In this document: one piece after another, positions 9,234 through 17,411 of the stretch
Layout: every line of letters starts with the position of its first letter
Position numbering within the stretch: position 1 is the stretch's first letter
Assembly: GCF_018122655.1 (NCBI RefSeq)
Contig: NZ_JAGRQC010000001.1
Span: forward strand, 186,001 to 250,000
Direction: 5' to 3'
Length of the DNA stretch: 64,000 nucleotides
From: Stakelama marina
Lineage (GTDB): Bacteria; Pseudomonadota; Alphaproteobacteria; Sphingomonadales; Sphingomonadaceae
Made by a program: the position numbers and the translations under genes
The notes under the pieces: model-generated
What the model was told of the DNA's origin: nothing
The model's input: the letters and a program-made list of their open reading frames with translations, nothing else
The model's database searches: none

Positions 9234-10756
9234 CAGCGCGCCCTCACATCATAGGGCGTCTGCTTGAACGTCACGCCCCCTTCCTTCAGCCGCGCCGCGC
9301 CCAGCTTGCTCCATTCACCATAGACCGTCATCGGCCCATCCCAGCCGCTCTCGTCGCGCAGCCGCGAGAGCAGCGGAGCTGTCAGTACGTTGCCGCCGCT
9401 GACCGAGCGGTCACCGAGAATGCCGTTGTAGAGCAGGGCATAAGCCATGCCGTCATGCATCCCTAGCATCGGCGTGTCGCCCGCGCCGGTAAACGGCGTA
9501 CCCGTCTCGCTGAACCATACATGCGCGGCCAGCGTCGCGAAGGCGATGCCATCGGCGATATGCCCATCGGCGTCGAATACGGCTGCGCCAAGGCGATAGA
9601 AACGATAGCCGCCACCGCCGGTCCAGCCGACCGCCTCGGACACGCCGCCCTGTTCGCCCGCAATCACCTTATCGAGGCGAGGCTTGCAGTGCGTTTCGGC
9701 ATGATCGCCCATTTCGATGCCGATCCAGCGCCTACCCATCTTGTGGGCGACGGCAGCCGTTGTGCCGGAACCGAGGAAGCTGTCGAGAACGAGGTCGCCG
9801 GGGTTCGAAGCGAGCACAAGAATACGCTCCATCAACTTCTCGGGTTTGGGTGTGCCGAATACTGGAGCATCATCAAGTAAAGACCGCACCTCGGCTTTAG
9901 CCTGCGCGTTCTGTCCAGCTTCTGAGTGGAACCACATCGACGCTGGAACCACTCCCTGCTTAACTTCGGATAGATAGCGTTTGATACGAGGAATGGACGA
10001 GCCGTCTCGACCCCACCACACGCGGCCCTCAGAATTTAGCCGATCGAAGGTTTCTTTTGAAACGCGCCAGTAGGTTCCAGAAGGCGGCATAAACGACCTC
10101 CCCTCCGGCGACGTGATTTCATAAGTGCCAGCGCCATAGAAATTTCGCGCCTGAACAGCATTAGTTGTCCAAGGCCCCCTCGGATCTGCATCCGGATTCG
10201 TATAGCTAGCATTCAATTCTTTTGATCTAGGTAAAAGATTGATTGACCAACTATCGACATCCTTCGAATATACGAGGATGTGATCATGCATTTCAGATAG
10301 GTGACGTGCAGAATTCTTAACCGTGTATATTTTCTGCCAAATTACATTTGAGATAAAGTTTCGCCGACCAAATACCTCGTCCATGATGACTTTGAGGTAG
10401 TGCCCCTCATTGTCGTCGATCGACACCCATATACTGCCATCCTCAGCGAGCAGGTCGCGCAGCATCACCAAGCGCGGATAGATCATCGCGAGCCACTGGC
10501 TGTGCTCCAGATTGTCATCGTAATGTTCGAAGGCAGAACGCGTGTTGTAGGGTGGGTCGATATAGATGCACTTCACCGCGCCCTTGTAATAGGGAAGCAG
10601 CGACTTCAGCGCGTCGAGGTTGTCGCCCTGAATAAGCATGTTGCCAGTATCCGCATCGCCCCCGTCGAGCGATGGCACCGCCTCGAGCAGCCGACACGGC
10701 ACATCCGCCGCCGCGCGCACATCTTTACCGCGCGTCATCCAGTCCAGTATCGGCAC
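9233..10756 (-). CDS. Type III DNA methyltransferase Mod subunit
   Basis: A 507-aa beta-group amino-methyltransferase: the catalytic DPPY motif (residues 67-70) precedes the AdoMet-binding FLGSG motif (327-331). It should methylate adenine-N6 in a short asymmetric site and give specificity to the Res subunit encoded just downstream. Residues about 119-299, between the two motifs, are encoded by clearly AT-rich DNA (about 9860-10400), while both ends of the gene are GC-rich. That region is where type III target recognition lies, so the gene looks mosaic. It starts 17 nt after the XRE-ImmA stop. Confidence 0.92.
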   Translation of the reverse strand: MPILDWMTRGKDVRAAADVPCRLLEAVPSLDGGDADTGNMLIQGDNLDALKSLLPYYKGAVKCIYIDPPYNTRSAFEHYDDNLEHSQWLAMIYPRLVMLRDLLAEDGSIWVSIDDNEGHYLKVIMDEVFGRRNFISNVIWQKIYTVKNSARHLSEMHDHILVYSKDVDSWSINLLPRSKELNASYTNPDADPRGPWTTNAVQARNFYGAGTYEITSPEGRSFMPPSGTYWRVSKETFDRLNSEGRVWWGRDGSSIPRIKRYLSEVKQGVVPASMWFHSEAGQNAQAKAEVRSLLDDAPVFGTPKPEKLMERILVLASNPGDLVLDSFLGSGTTAAVAHKMGRRWIGIEMGDHAETHCKPRLDKVIAGEQGGVSEAVGWTGGGGYRFYRLGAAVFDADGHIADGIAFATLAAHVWFSETGTPFTGAGDTPMLGMHDGMAYALLYNGILGDRSVSGGNVLTAPLLSRLRDESGWDGPMTVYGEWSKLGAARLKEGGVTFKQTPYDVRAR

Positions 10757-10773
10757 TTAGCCCCCAAATATAA

Positions 10774-11865
10774 TTAGCCGGACACCAGCGACAACTTGCC
10801 TCGAGCGCTACTGGCGAAACCTTGGCGTCCACCCTCGATACTCATCATTCGCGTTAGACCAAAGACAATCTTATCAATTTCTGTGGCAGGAATATGCAAT
10901 GCTGCAGAAATGTCGTGTTTCGTTATTCGCTCATTTCGCAGTCCGCCGAACACTTTTTCCCATACAACGGACATCTCACGTTCGATCCCTTGGGGTTCTG
11001 TAGTGCGATATCCGTTACGGGCAATCTGGATACACAGTTGCCGATTTTCCCATTCGGTCGTGATGCCAAGCTGCCGGAGACGGTAATTGAGCGCCGCCAC
11101 CGAAACTTTCCATCGAGCCTTCTCAGCAATAATATGATTCAGTCCGCGCACGATGGGCATGCGCGCTCTGACATCCGCCGACGGCATCAGAAATGAAGAC
11201 GCGAATCGGTTGGCCTCGTCTTCCGCAGCCCGTCCGCCGGGGCCACCATGCTTGTGCAAGACAAGGTGCCCGAGCTCATGTGCCGCGTCGAAGCGGCTGT
11301 GCTCCGCAGTCTTGACGGTGTTGAGGAAAATGTAGGGCTTATTCGACCGCCAGACCGAGAATGCATCAACTGACCGAGTTTCCTCTACCAGCGAGAACAC
11401 CCGGACGCCCTTCGCTTCGAGCAAGTGAACCATGTTCCGGATCGGCTTCTCACCTAATCCCCAAAGTTCTCGGAGTGCTCGCGCTGCGTGATCGGGCGTT
11501 CGTTCGTCACTCAGGTCATGCAGGTCAACAGGCGGAAGATCGAACAAATTTTCCACCCAGTCGCTCAGCATGAACGCAAGTGATCCCGCCGCAAGTGCAG
11601 CGTCGCGATCGGCTGCGAGCATGTGAGACATCGAACGGAAGCTCGCGGCGTCCCGCGGAGGGTGATCGACGGTCTCGCCGTAGAAGAAAGCGGCCGGATA
11701 ACCGAGCACATTAGCGATGCGGTCTGTGATATCTTCGGCCGGTTCCGTAGCGCCGGTTTCATAACGGTGAAGGGCAGGCCTACTCACCCGCGCGGCTTCG
11801 GCCAGCTGGCTTTTGCTCAGCCCGGCACGATGTCGCGCGAGACTGAGCCTCGCGGGATTAAACAT
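10774..11865 (-). CDS. XRE-ImmA/IrrE fused regulator metallopeptidase
   Basis: A 363-aa protein with an N-terminal Cro/CI-type helix-turn-helix (about residues 10-60, LSKSQLAEAARVSRPALHRYE) and an ImmA/IrrE zinc peptidase domain with HELGH at 196-200. A further C-terminal helical region follows. Related stand-alone ImmA proteins cleave repressors of mobile elements after DNA damage; fused forms may regulate themselves. It lies second in a four-gene operon, 3 nt after the unknown gene and 17 nt before mod, so it is a natural candidate for controlling expression of the restriction system. Confidence 0.9.
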   Translation of the reverse strand: MFNPARLSLARHRAGLSKSQLAEAARVSRPALHRYETGATEPAEDITDRIANVLGYPAAFFYGETVDHPPRDAASFRSMSHMLAADRDAALAAGSLAFMLSDWVENLFDLPPVDLHDLSDERTPDHAARALRELWGLGEKPIRNMVHLLEAKGVRVFSLVEETRSVDAFSVWRSNKPYIFLNTVKTAEHSRFDAAHELGHLVLHKHGGPGGRAAEDEANRFASSFLMPSADVRARMPIVRGLNHIIAEKARWKVSVAALNYRLRQLGITTEWENRQLCIQIARNGYRTTEPQGIEREMSVVWEKVFGGLRNERITKHDISAALHIPATEIDKIVFGLTRMMSIEGGRQGFASSARGKLSLVSG

Positions 11866-11868
11866 GAC

Positions 11869-12522
11869 TTACCTCTTGCGACGGACCGGAATGTCGAAGT
11901 CGGGGCCGTAATCGTCATCATCACGTCCGCGGACGTCGCACACCGGCCCGTTCTGGTCGACGAGAATGATTCGCTCGCGCCAATTGCACAGATAGCCCGC
12001 TTCGACCGTCGTCGGAAATGACAGTTCGGCTCGGACTGCGTCGCTGCTGATATGAACACACAAATACCATATAGGGGCGTCGGACCGGGCCGCGGCCGCG
12101 AGCGCATCTTCGTATTCCTTCAGAAACTCGGGGATCGGCAGCGGCGGCTCGCGGTTGAGGCGAACCGCGCGTTCGGCACCATTCCCCTTCGCGGACTTGT
12201 TCTTCGGCTGCGCGTCACGCATGCCGGTTGCCTCATTGGTATTTACCACCGCGATGCGGAAAGCGCGGTCCGGATGGACAATTGTCGATAGATTGTCCTG
12301 ATCGTCTTTCTCCCACCCTTGCGATCGTTTCACATCACGAAATGTCCGGGTGCCGAAACGCCATGCGTCCCATCCAGCCGCGGTCGGAGGATCATTATCC
12401 GTGCAACCGTTGAAAGCGGCGACCATCGCGTTGACGACGCTCATGCACTCCTCAAAAGTCAGGCCGAGCGCCAAGAGCCGCCGACGAACATCGTTCGAAT
12501 CAAACCAGATCGCGCATTCCAT
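11869..12522 (-). CDS. Unknown protein, first gene of type III RM operon
   Basis: A 217-aa protein of unknown function. No signal peptide or membrane segment is visible. The N-terminus is helical (NDVRRRLLALGLTFEECMSVVNAM), a middle stretch has a conserved-looking WDAWRFGTRTFRDVKR, and the end is very charged (RGRDDDDYGPDFDIPVRRKR). ATG at 12522 with AGGTG a few bases upstream is preferred over GTG at 12531. It is separated by only 3 nt from the XRE-ImmA gene, so it is part of the restriction-modification operon. A role as an accessory, inhibitor or sensor is possible but unproven. Confidence 0.78.
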   Translation of the reverse strand: MECAIWFDSNDVRRRLLALGLTFEECMSVVNAMVAAFNGCTDNDPPTAAGWDAWRFGTRTFRDVKRSQGWEKDDQDNLSTIVHPDRAFRIAVVNTNEATGMRDAQPKNKSAKGNGAERAVRLNREPPLPIPEFLKEYEDALAAAARSDAPIWYLCVHISSDAVRAELSFPTTVEAGYLCNWRERIILVDQNGPVCDVRGRDDDDYGPDFDIPVRRKR

Positions 12523-12533
12523 CGGCTGCACCT

Positions 12534-12573
12534 GTTACAATTTCAACTCTCATATGAGATCGTAAAATGTAAC
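12534..12573. promoter_or_regulatory. Concentric 40-bp dyad, candidate operator
   Basis: A perfect 12-bp palindrome TCTCATATGAGA (12548-12559) is centred inside outer arms GTTACA (12534-12539) and TGTAAC (12568-12573); both pairs share the same centre at 12553.5. A TTT/AAA pair at 12541-12543 and 12564-12566 is also symmetric. It ends 12 bases upstream of the first gene of the restriction operon and lies in the divergent promoter region shared with the exonuclease gene. The XRE-ImmA protein is the most likely binder (inference). Confidence 0.6.
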
Positions 12574-12660
12574 GTCTGTCAAGCGCTGACGACGGCGTCG
12601 GTTAAGCCGCAATAGGAAAAGGCCCGGTCGCACGCCGTGCTCCTTGACCGAAGAAGCAGA

Positions 12661-12670
12661 GGGGAAAAGC
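12661..12670 (+). repeat. Leader repeat, copy 1
   Basis: The 10-mer ggggaaaagc lies 35 bases before the exonuclease start codon. The same 10-mer occurs at 13653-13662, 36 bases before the next gene. The equal spacing suggests a shared 5' leader element. Confidence 0.4.
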
Positions 12671-12705
12671 CTCGCTGCGCTCGGTCTGATCAAAGGAGAA
12701 CGAGC

Positions 12706-13587
12706 ATGCACGAATCCCACCACCTTATGACCGGAACGCTAAGCCGAGGCGACGAAGACAACCCGGACGTCCGCATCCTGCGCCGGGTTTCGACGCTGGA
12801 CAAATTTCCCCTTCAACCGCGTGGCGAAGGTCCGGTCCGCCGGATCGCGGTCGTTGATACGGAAACGACTGGCACCGATCCGCTGACGGACGAGATTATC
12901 GACATCGCCGTCGTCGTCCTCGAAGTTGATGAAGCCGGCGAGATCGTCGGCGTCGCGCAAGCAGGGCAGGCGCTACGCGACCCGGGCATGCCGATCCCGC
13001 CGCACATCACCATGCTCACCGGCATCACGGATGAAGATGTTTGCGGCAGGACCATAGACCTGGATCGGCTCGAACGGCTGCTGGCCAGCGCGGATGTCAG
13101 GGTGGCGCACTCCGCTGCCTTCGACATCGCCTTCATCGAAAATCTCATGCCGGGCCTCGCGGGTGAGCCATGGGCCTGCTCCATGGAGGACTTCGACTGG
13201 CTCGGAACAGGCTTCGACGGTCGGAAGCTCGGCCACCTGCTGATGCAGTGTCGATGGTTTAACTCGGCGCACAGGGCGATGGCGGACGTGATCAGCCTAA
13301 TCCACGTGCTTTCCCACCGACTGACGCATGGCGGCACAGTATTAGGCGAGCTGCTTGCACACGCCGCGAAGTCGTCGACGCGCTTCGAAGCGACCAACGC
13401 GCCCTATCATCTCCGCGGGCTGCTCAAGGCGCGCGGTTACAGGTGGGACCCACGTCACCGCGTCTGGTGGTGCGAAATCGATGAATGCGATTGCGCCAAG
13501 GAAGAGCGCTGGTTTCGCGAACACATCGCGGCGAGCGGTCCGGTGCCTCGGATGCTTCCGATGACCTGGCGCGAACGCCATCGTTGA
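12706..13587 (+). CDS. DEDDh 3'-5' exonuclease (DnaQ-like)
   Basis: A 293-aa protein with a DnaQ-type exonuclease domain: motif I VDTETTG near residue 50, motif II AHSAAFDIAF and motif III with HRAMAD. The C-terminal part contains a Trp-rich KARGYRWDPRHRVWWCEID segment, seen in other plasmid- and island-encoded exonucleases. ATG at 12706 has AAGGAG 9 nt upstream. It is followed by an 11-bp stem hairpin (13593-13616). Proposed substrates are DNA 3' ends during element transfer or maintenance; this is inferred from the domain only. Confidence 0.88.
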   Translation: MHESHHLMTGTLSRGDEDNPDVRILRRVSTLDKFPLQPRGEGPVRRIAVVDTETTGTDPLTDEIIDIAVVVLEVDEAGEIVGVAQAGQALRDPGMPIPPHITMLTGITDEDVCGRTIDLDRLERLLASADVRVAHSAAFDIAFIENLMPGLAGEPWACSMEDFDWLGTGFDGRKLGHLLMQCRWFNSAHRAMADVISLIHVLSHRLTHGGTVLGELLAHAAKSSTRFEATNAPYHLRGLLKARGYRWDPRHRVWWCEIDECDCAKEERWFREHIAASGPVPRMLPMTWRERHR

Positions 13588-13592
13588 TCCTG

Positions 13593-13616
13593 GGCGGCGT
13601 GCGACCGCACGCCGCC
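13593..13616 (+). terminator. Strong hairpin after exonuclease gene
   Basis: Arms GGCGGCGTGCG and CGCACGCCGCC (11 bp, perfect) follow the stop codon at 13587. The following sequence is GTCCTCC rather than a long T run, so it may be a weak terminator or an RNA-stabilising hairpin. Confidence 0.55.
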
Positions 13617-13652
13617 GTCCTCCTGAAATGAAAAAGCGAGCGACCCCGCAGT

Positions 13653-13662
13653 GGGGAAAAGC
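13653..13662 (+). repeat. Leader repeat, copy 2
   Basis: Second copy of ggggaaaagc, 36 bases before the start of the unknown 178-aa gene, followed by a short inverted repeat (CGGCC..GGCCG). Confidence 0.4.
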
Positions 13663-13698
13663 TCCGGCCATACGGCCGTCAAGCAAAGGACCGAACCA

Positions 13699-14235
13699 AT
13701 GGAAATGACTGTCTATCACCAAAACTTCATGCTCGCCCTTCGTCAACAGATGGGCTGGCCCGCTTTCAAACCTGCCAACGACTGCATCGGCTGGTCGTCC
13801 GGGGCACCCATGGACACCGAGGTTGGTATGGAACTGGCCCGGATCGCGCAGATGCTTGGCAAGGACATCGTCTATTCCGGCTGGAATAGCGCCACGGCCC
13901 GCACAACCAGCGGCTTCAGCATCGCTTTTCGAGAACTTCTGACGATCGACATCGTCGACAGCCTCGTTCCGTGGGCTGCAAACGACGATGAACCGATCGT
14001 ACTCGTCAGCACCCGCGGCGACGAAAAGTTCGGCATCGACCAGCGCGGTACCATGGTACGGACGCAGGGCAAGCCCAAGAACATCGCGAAGGGACGAAAG
14101 CTCGCGCTGCAGCGGATCAAGAATGCGGCTGCGGGAATGGATGACGATCTTCTCGCCAACAACCGCCACGTCCTACCGGGTGACGTTTCCATCGAGCCGG
14201 AAGCAGCCACCGAAACCCTCGTTCGCTTCGCCTGA
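13699..14235 (+). CDS. Unknown protein between two exonuclease genes
   Basis: A 178-aa soluble protein starting MEMTVYHQNF at 13699; AAGGA lies a few bases upstream. Features include a helical N-terminus, a middle segment TARTTSGFSIAFRELLTIDIVDSLVP and a basic stretch (KPKNIAKGRKLALQRIK). No catalytic motif, membrane segment or signal peptide is seen. It sits between the DEDDh exonuclease and a second exonuclease, all on the plus strand, so they may work together in the element's transfer or maintenance. The function is unknown. A 12-bp hairpin follows it. Confidence 0.75.
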   Translation: MEMTVYHQNFMLALRQQMGWPAFKPANDCIGWSSGAPMDTEVGMELARIAQMLGKDIVYSGWNSATARTTSGFSIAFRELLTIDIVDSLVPWAANDDEPIVLVSTRGDEKFGIDQRGTMVRTQGKPKNIAKGRKLALQRIKNAAAGMDDDLLANNRHVLPGDVSIEPEAATETLVRFA

Positions 14236-14240
14236 ACCGC

Positions 14241-14268
14241 GACGGCAGGCGCGTCGGCGCCTGCCGTC
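14241..14268 (+). terminator. Strong hairpin after unknown gene
   Basis: Arms GACGGCAGGCGC and GCGCCTGCCGTC (12 bp) with a GTCG loop, followed by TTCATCC. It lies between two genes of the same strand only 55 bp apart, so it may act as a partial terminator or processing site. Confidence 0.55.
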
Positions 14269-14290
14269 TTCATCCTTACTGGAGAACATC

Positions 14291-15169
14291 ATGATCACCG
14301 AAACCGAAAAGCGCGGCCCGCGCTGCTGGGTCGTACTCGATCTCGAGTCGGCCGTGCTCGATCACGCCGGCCATCGTCGATACCAGCAGATGGAACGCTG
14401 GGTGCCCAGCGATAACGGTCGACCCAGTCGGCCACATTACACGCGCGGCGAGGACCCTTTGCAAACGCCAAGGTGGGTTTTTCAAACCATCGTCACCGCT
14501 TCGATCCTCGTTGCGCGCGAGCACGCTGAGGGCGGTCTCGACGTCACTCGCTTCGTTACATACTCGGCACCGGAGCAAGATGAAACTGCGGTGTTGGTCG
14601 GTGTTCTAAAGGAATTGGCCGATGCAGGCGCGGATGCCGAGCTGGTTTCGTGGGGAGGCGCCATGCACGACGTTCCGCTCCTGATTGCCGGCTGCGCCCG
14701 TCACGGGCTGACCCTTCCGGCCGGCTGGAAATGGATGTCCTTCGGCGGTGCCAACACAGCGCGCCACCTTGACCTGATGCGAGTCTTTACCGGCGGTTTT
14801 AAGATGAAGCCGATCCATCAGACCGAGCTTCTGGCGGCGATGGATTTGCCTGGCAAAATCGTTGCCAAGCCGGCCGCCACCGCAAAACTGATCGAAGCCG
14901 GCGAGTGGCAGATGGTGCGCGAGATCTGCGAGGTCGACTGTGTGAGCGAATTGCTCCTGCTGGCGCGATGGCGGCAACTGCTTGACGGTCGCGCCGGCGT
15001 GGATGTCGTTGAGGATAGGCTGCTGCGACAGATCATCGAGCTGATGCCGGCTCGCGCCTATGTGGCTGAACTCCAGATGCGCCGTGATCGACGGTTCGCC
15101 GAACAGTGCGCAAAGGCGGCAAACGACGCCGCTGCGATTGCGCCGTGGCTGGAGCAGGGCGCGGCGTGA
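14291..15169 (+). CDS. Predicted DEDD-type 3'-5' exonuclease
   Basis: A 292-aa protein with the layout of a PolB-like predicted 3'-5' exonuclease. Motif I is VLDLES near residue 14, motif II is in VSWGGAMHDVPLLIA, and motif III resembles CEVDCVSELLLL. HLDLM between them is also typical. ATG at 14291 has GGAGAAC just upstream. It is a different exonuclease subfamily from the DEDDh enzyme two genes upstream. Presence of two nucleases on a small mobilizable island suggests processing of transferred single-stranded DNA, but this is inference. Confidence 0.72.
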   Translation: MITETEKRGPRCWVVLDLESAVLDHAGHRRYQQMERWVPSDNGRPSRPHYTRGEDPLQTPRWVFQTIVTASILVAREHAEGGLDVTRFVTYSAPEQDETAVLVGVLKELADAGADAELVSWGGAMHDVPLLIAGCARHGLTLPAGWKWMSFGGANTARHLDLMRVFTGGFKMKPIHQTELLAAMDLPGKIVAKPAATAKLIEAGEWQMVREICEVDCVSELLLLARWRQLLDGRAGVDVVEDRLLRQIIELMPARAYVAELQMRRDRRFAEQCAKAANDAAAIAPWLEQGAA

Positions 15170-15177
15170 CCGGAAAA

Positions 15178-15215
15178 GGGGCACCTGCACAGGGCTGGTG
15201 CTCCCTTTTTCTTTT
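15178..15215 (+). terminator. Terminator between convergent exonuclease and relaxase
   Basis: GGGGCACC pairs with GGTGCTCC (one wobble) around an 11-base loop, followed by CTTTTTC and further T-rich sequence. It follows the exonuclease stop at 15169 and precedes the relaxase stop at 15258. Confidence 0.7.
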
Positions 15216-15257
15216 TTCAGAAAGATTACAGTGTCGCGCTTCATAAGCGCGGCTTCC

Positions 15258-17180
15258 TCACCGGTCGAAGTCGTCCGGCAGGACGCCGAGCTGTCGCGCA
15301 ACACGAGTTGCGTTCATGATCTCGGTCCGCTGCTTCGGTGTCAGAGCCTGATCAACGTCCTTGATCATATCGGTTAGCCGCTCCGTGGCGTAAGCTGCCT
15401 GCCGTTCTCGTTCATCGGCGCGTTTCAGCGCTTCGACCAGCCCTTTTCTCTGGCGCACGAGCGACACCGCCCACCGCGGTGCGGGTTCATCAAACGTTGC
15501 GACCAGTTCCTGCTGCGCCGACTGTTTGACATCCGAAAGTAAGCGCATCCGGTCGTCGCCTTCGACCTCGATCCAGTCCGAATGACGCTCGAGCGCTGTT
15601 ATTACCTTCAGCCATTTGCGGTGGGCAGACAGCGCAGCGTCGGCATTCGCCTCCGTCGCCCGAGCGGACGCTAGCGTTTCCGCAGCAGCCTTTGCGGTCG
15701 CTTCGGCACGGGCCTCATCGGCTTCGATTGTAACGCGACGGCGCTCGAGACCAGCAACCTGACGTTCGTGATCGGAGCGCTCCTGCTCCAGCTTCAACTC
15801 CTTATTTCTGACCGCTTCCTCTCTTTGACCGACCTCCGTTTCTCGTGCCGTCAGGCGGCGAGCTAGCAACCGTAGTTGCTCGAGCGCGGTTGCGATTGCG
15901 CGTGCGGCAGCAATGAGCACCGGCGACCACGGTTTGCTATTTACGGCGCGTTCATCGTCGGTCATTCGAGCGGTGCGCATTACGAAGGTCTCACTACCAG
16001 GGCGAAGGTCGAGGCCATTTTCGTCATCGGCCGCCTTGGCCAGCAGCGCCAATTGCGCCGCGTGCAGCGCGCGACGCTCGTTGAAGTTACGGTTCGCGGC
16101 GGCCGCAGCGGCGCGGTCCTCTTCCGCGGCGGCGAGCTCGGCCTCGGCCCGCCGCCGTGCCTGCGCCTGGGCGCGAGCGTTGGTGGCAGCATTTTCTTCG
16201 TCGTCTTTCGCCGCTTTTGTCGCGGCCTGGAGTTCCGCGCGAAGCCGCTCGGCCGCAGCGCGATCGGCTTCCGTCGCCGCTTTCAGCTCGGCCATTTCCC
16301 TCGCATGGGAAGCAGCATTCTTCTCCGCTTCGATACGCGCGGCGGCCGCAGCTTCGCGATCTTCATTCGCCAGCTTTAGCTGTTCAGCAGCAAGAGCCCG
16401 GGCCTCCCGTGCGCCCGCCTGATATTGTTTCGTCGTAATGCGCTTGCGCGGTCGGTTCGTTCCGTCGCGCCTTTTTCCGCGTGACAACCTTCCTGCGGGA
16501 ACAATCACACCATCGGCTATCTCGAGATCGGGAATCTCCTGACCGCGTTCGCCGCGTTCAAGGCCGAGGTGTGCAACAGCTTCGTGATATCGATCCTGCT
16601 CGAGTGACAGTTGGTCGTTGTCTTTGCCGAACAGGTCGCGGTAGTTCCAGCGCCAGCGAGGTCTGCGCCTTGCTTCCTCTTCGCGACGTCGCGCCCAACC
16701 TTCCTCGGTCTTGGGCTTGGGACCACGGACGCCGTCGACCTTGCACACCGCCGCCAGCGCGACGGCATGAATATGGGGGGTCTTCTCGTCTTCGTGTAGC
16801 TTCGCCGACAACAGTGCCCGACCAAATTTCGTGGCCAGCCACGTCATGTTGGCGTCCACCCAGTCCTCTTTCACCTGCTCGGTCGCGGTGAGCCACCAAG
16901 CATGCGAGGTAGTGAGCACGACTTCGACACCGACCGCTCCATTGACCGCGCCAAGATCAAGTCCACATTCGGCCATCCGCTCGTGTGCACGGTCCAGCAC
17001 ATCGGGCGGGCCGTCTGCCAGCAGTTCACGCGGCTCCGGCCCGCCGACCTCTACATTTTCGCTAAGCCGCTCGCGCGTGTTGTGCTGCTCGACGCGGCGC
17101 ATCTCGCCAAGGTCGTAAATCCGCTCGACCCGCATGATTGCGTAGTTCTTGCCCGCAGGCGTTTCATTGCTATGAGACAT
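15258..17180 (-). CDS. MobV family relaxase (Mob/Pre)
   Basis: A 640-aa protein with an N-terminal Mob_Pre domain: NYAIMRVERIYDLGEMRRVEQHNTRER near residues 12-38 fits within the family pattern, and the metal-binding HxDExxPHxH motif lies at residues 129-138. Such relaxases nick oriT and pilot DNA into a recipient through another element's secretion system. Residues about 255-520 are Ala/Glu/Arg-rich coiled coil, common in the C-terminal half of this family. The gene starts at 17180 and transcribes away from the candidate oriT. This makes the island mobilizable. Confidence 0.9.
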   Translation of the reverse strand: MSHSNETPAGKNYAIMRVERIYDLGEMRRVEQHNTRERLSENVEVGGPEPRELLADGPPDVLDRAHERMAECGLDLGAVNGAVGVEVVLTTSHAWWLTATEQVKEDWVDANMTWLATKFGRALLSAKLHEDEKTPHIHAVALAAVCKVDGVRGPKPKTEEGWARRREEEARRRPRWRWNYRDLFGKDNDQLSLEQDRYHEAVAHLGLERGERGQEIPDLEIADGVIVPAGRLSRGKRRDGTNRPRKRITTKQYQAGAREARALAAEQLKLANEDREAAAAARIEAEKNAASHAREMAELKAATEADRAAAERLRAELQAATKAAKDDEENAATNARAQAQARRRAEAELAAAEEDRAAAAAANRNFNERRALHAAQLALLAKAADDENGLDLRPGSETFVMRTARMTDDERAVNSKPWSPVLIAAARAIATALEQLRLLARRLTARETEVGQREEAVRNKELKLEQERSDHERQVAGLERRRVTIEADEARAEATAKAAAETLASARATEANADAALSAHRKWLKVITALERHSDWIEVEGDDRMRLLSDVKQSAQQELVATFDEPAPRWAVSLVRQRKGLVEALKRADERERQAAYATERLTDMIKDVDQALTPKQRTEIMNATRVARQLGVLPDDFDR

Positions 17181-17215
17181 CGGTCAGTCCTCATCGCGCC
17201 CGGCGGCGCAAAAGA

Positions 17216-17273
17216 CCCAATTCGGTAATTGGGTGGACTCACTTCGCGGAATTAGTGCCTAATTCCGCAGTGA
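17216..17273. other. Candidate oriT hairpins upstream of relaxase
   Basis: Two inverted repeats lie 36-93 bases upstream of the relaxase start. The first is CCCAATT/AATTGGG (17216-17233). The second has GCGGAATTA/TAATTCCGC around a GTGCC loop (17246-17268) with outer TCACT/AGTGA arms (17239-17273). A GGGGCTCCGCCCC stretch follows at about 17279-17291. Position beside a MobV gene and this structure are what is expected of an origin of transfer; the nick site cannot be assigned. Confidence 0.5.
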
Positions 17274-17411
17274 GCGATGGGGCTCCGCCCCCTCGACCCC
17301 CGAACGGCCCTGCGCTCAACGCTGCGGGCCGTGCATTTCGCGCCGTGCGAAATGCGGAAGAAGAGGGTGGGGAAAAGGTGCGCTGCCGCGAGACGGCAGC
17401 GCACAGTTGGC

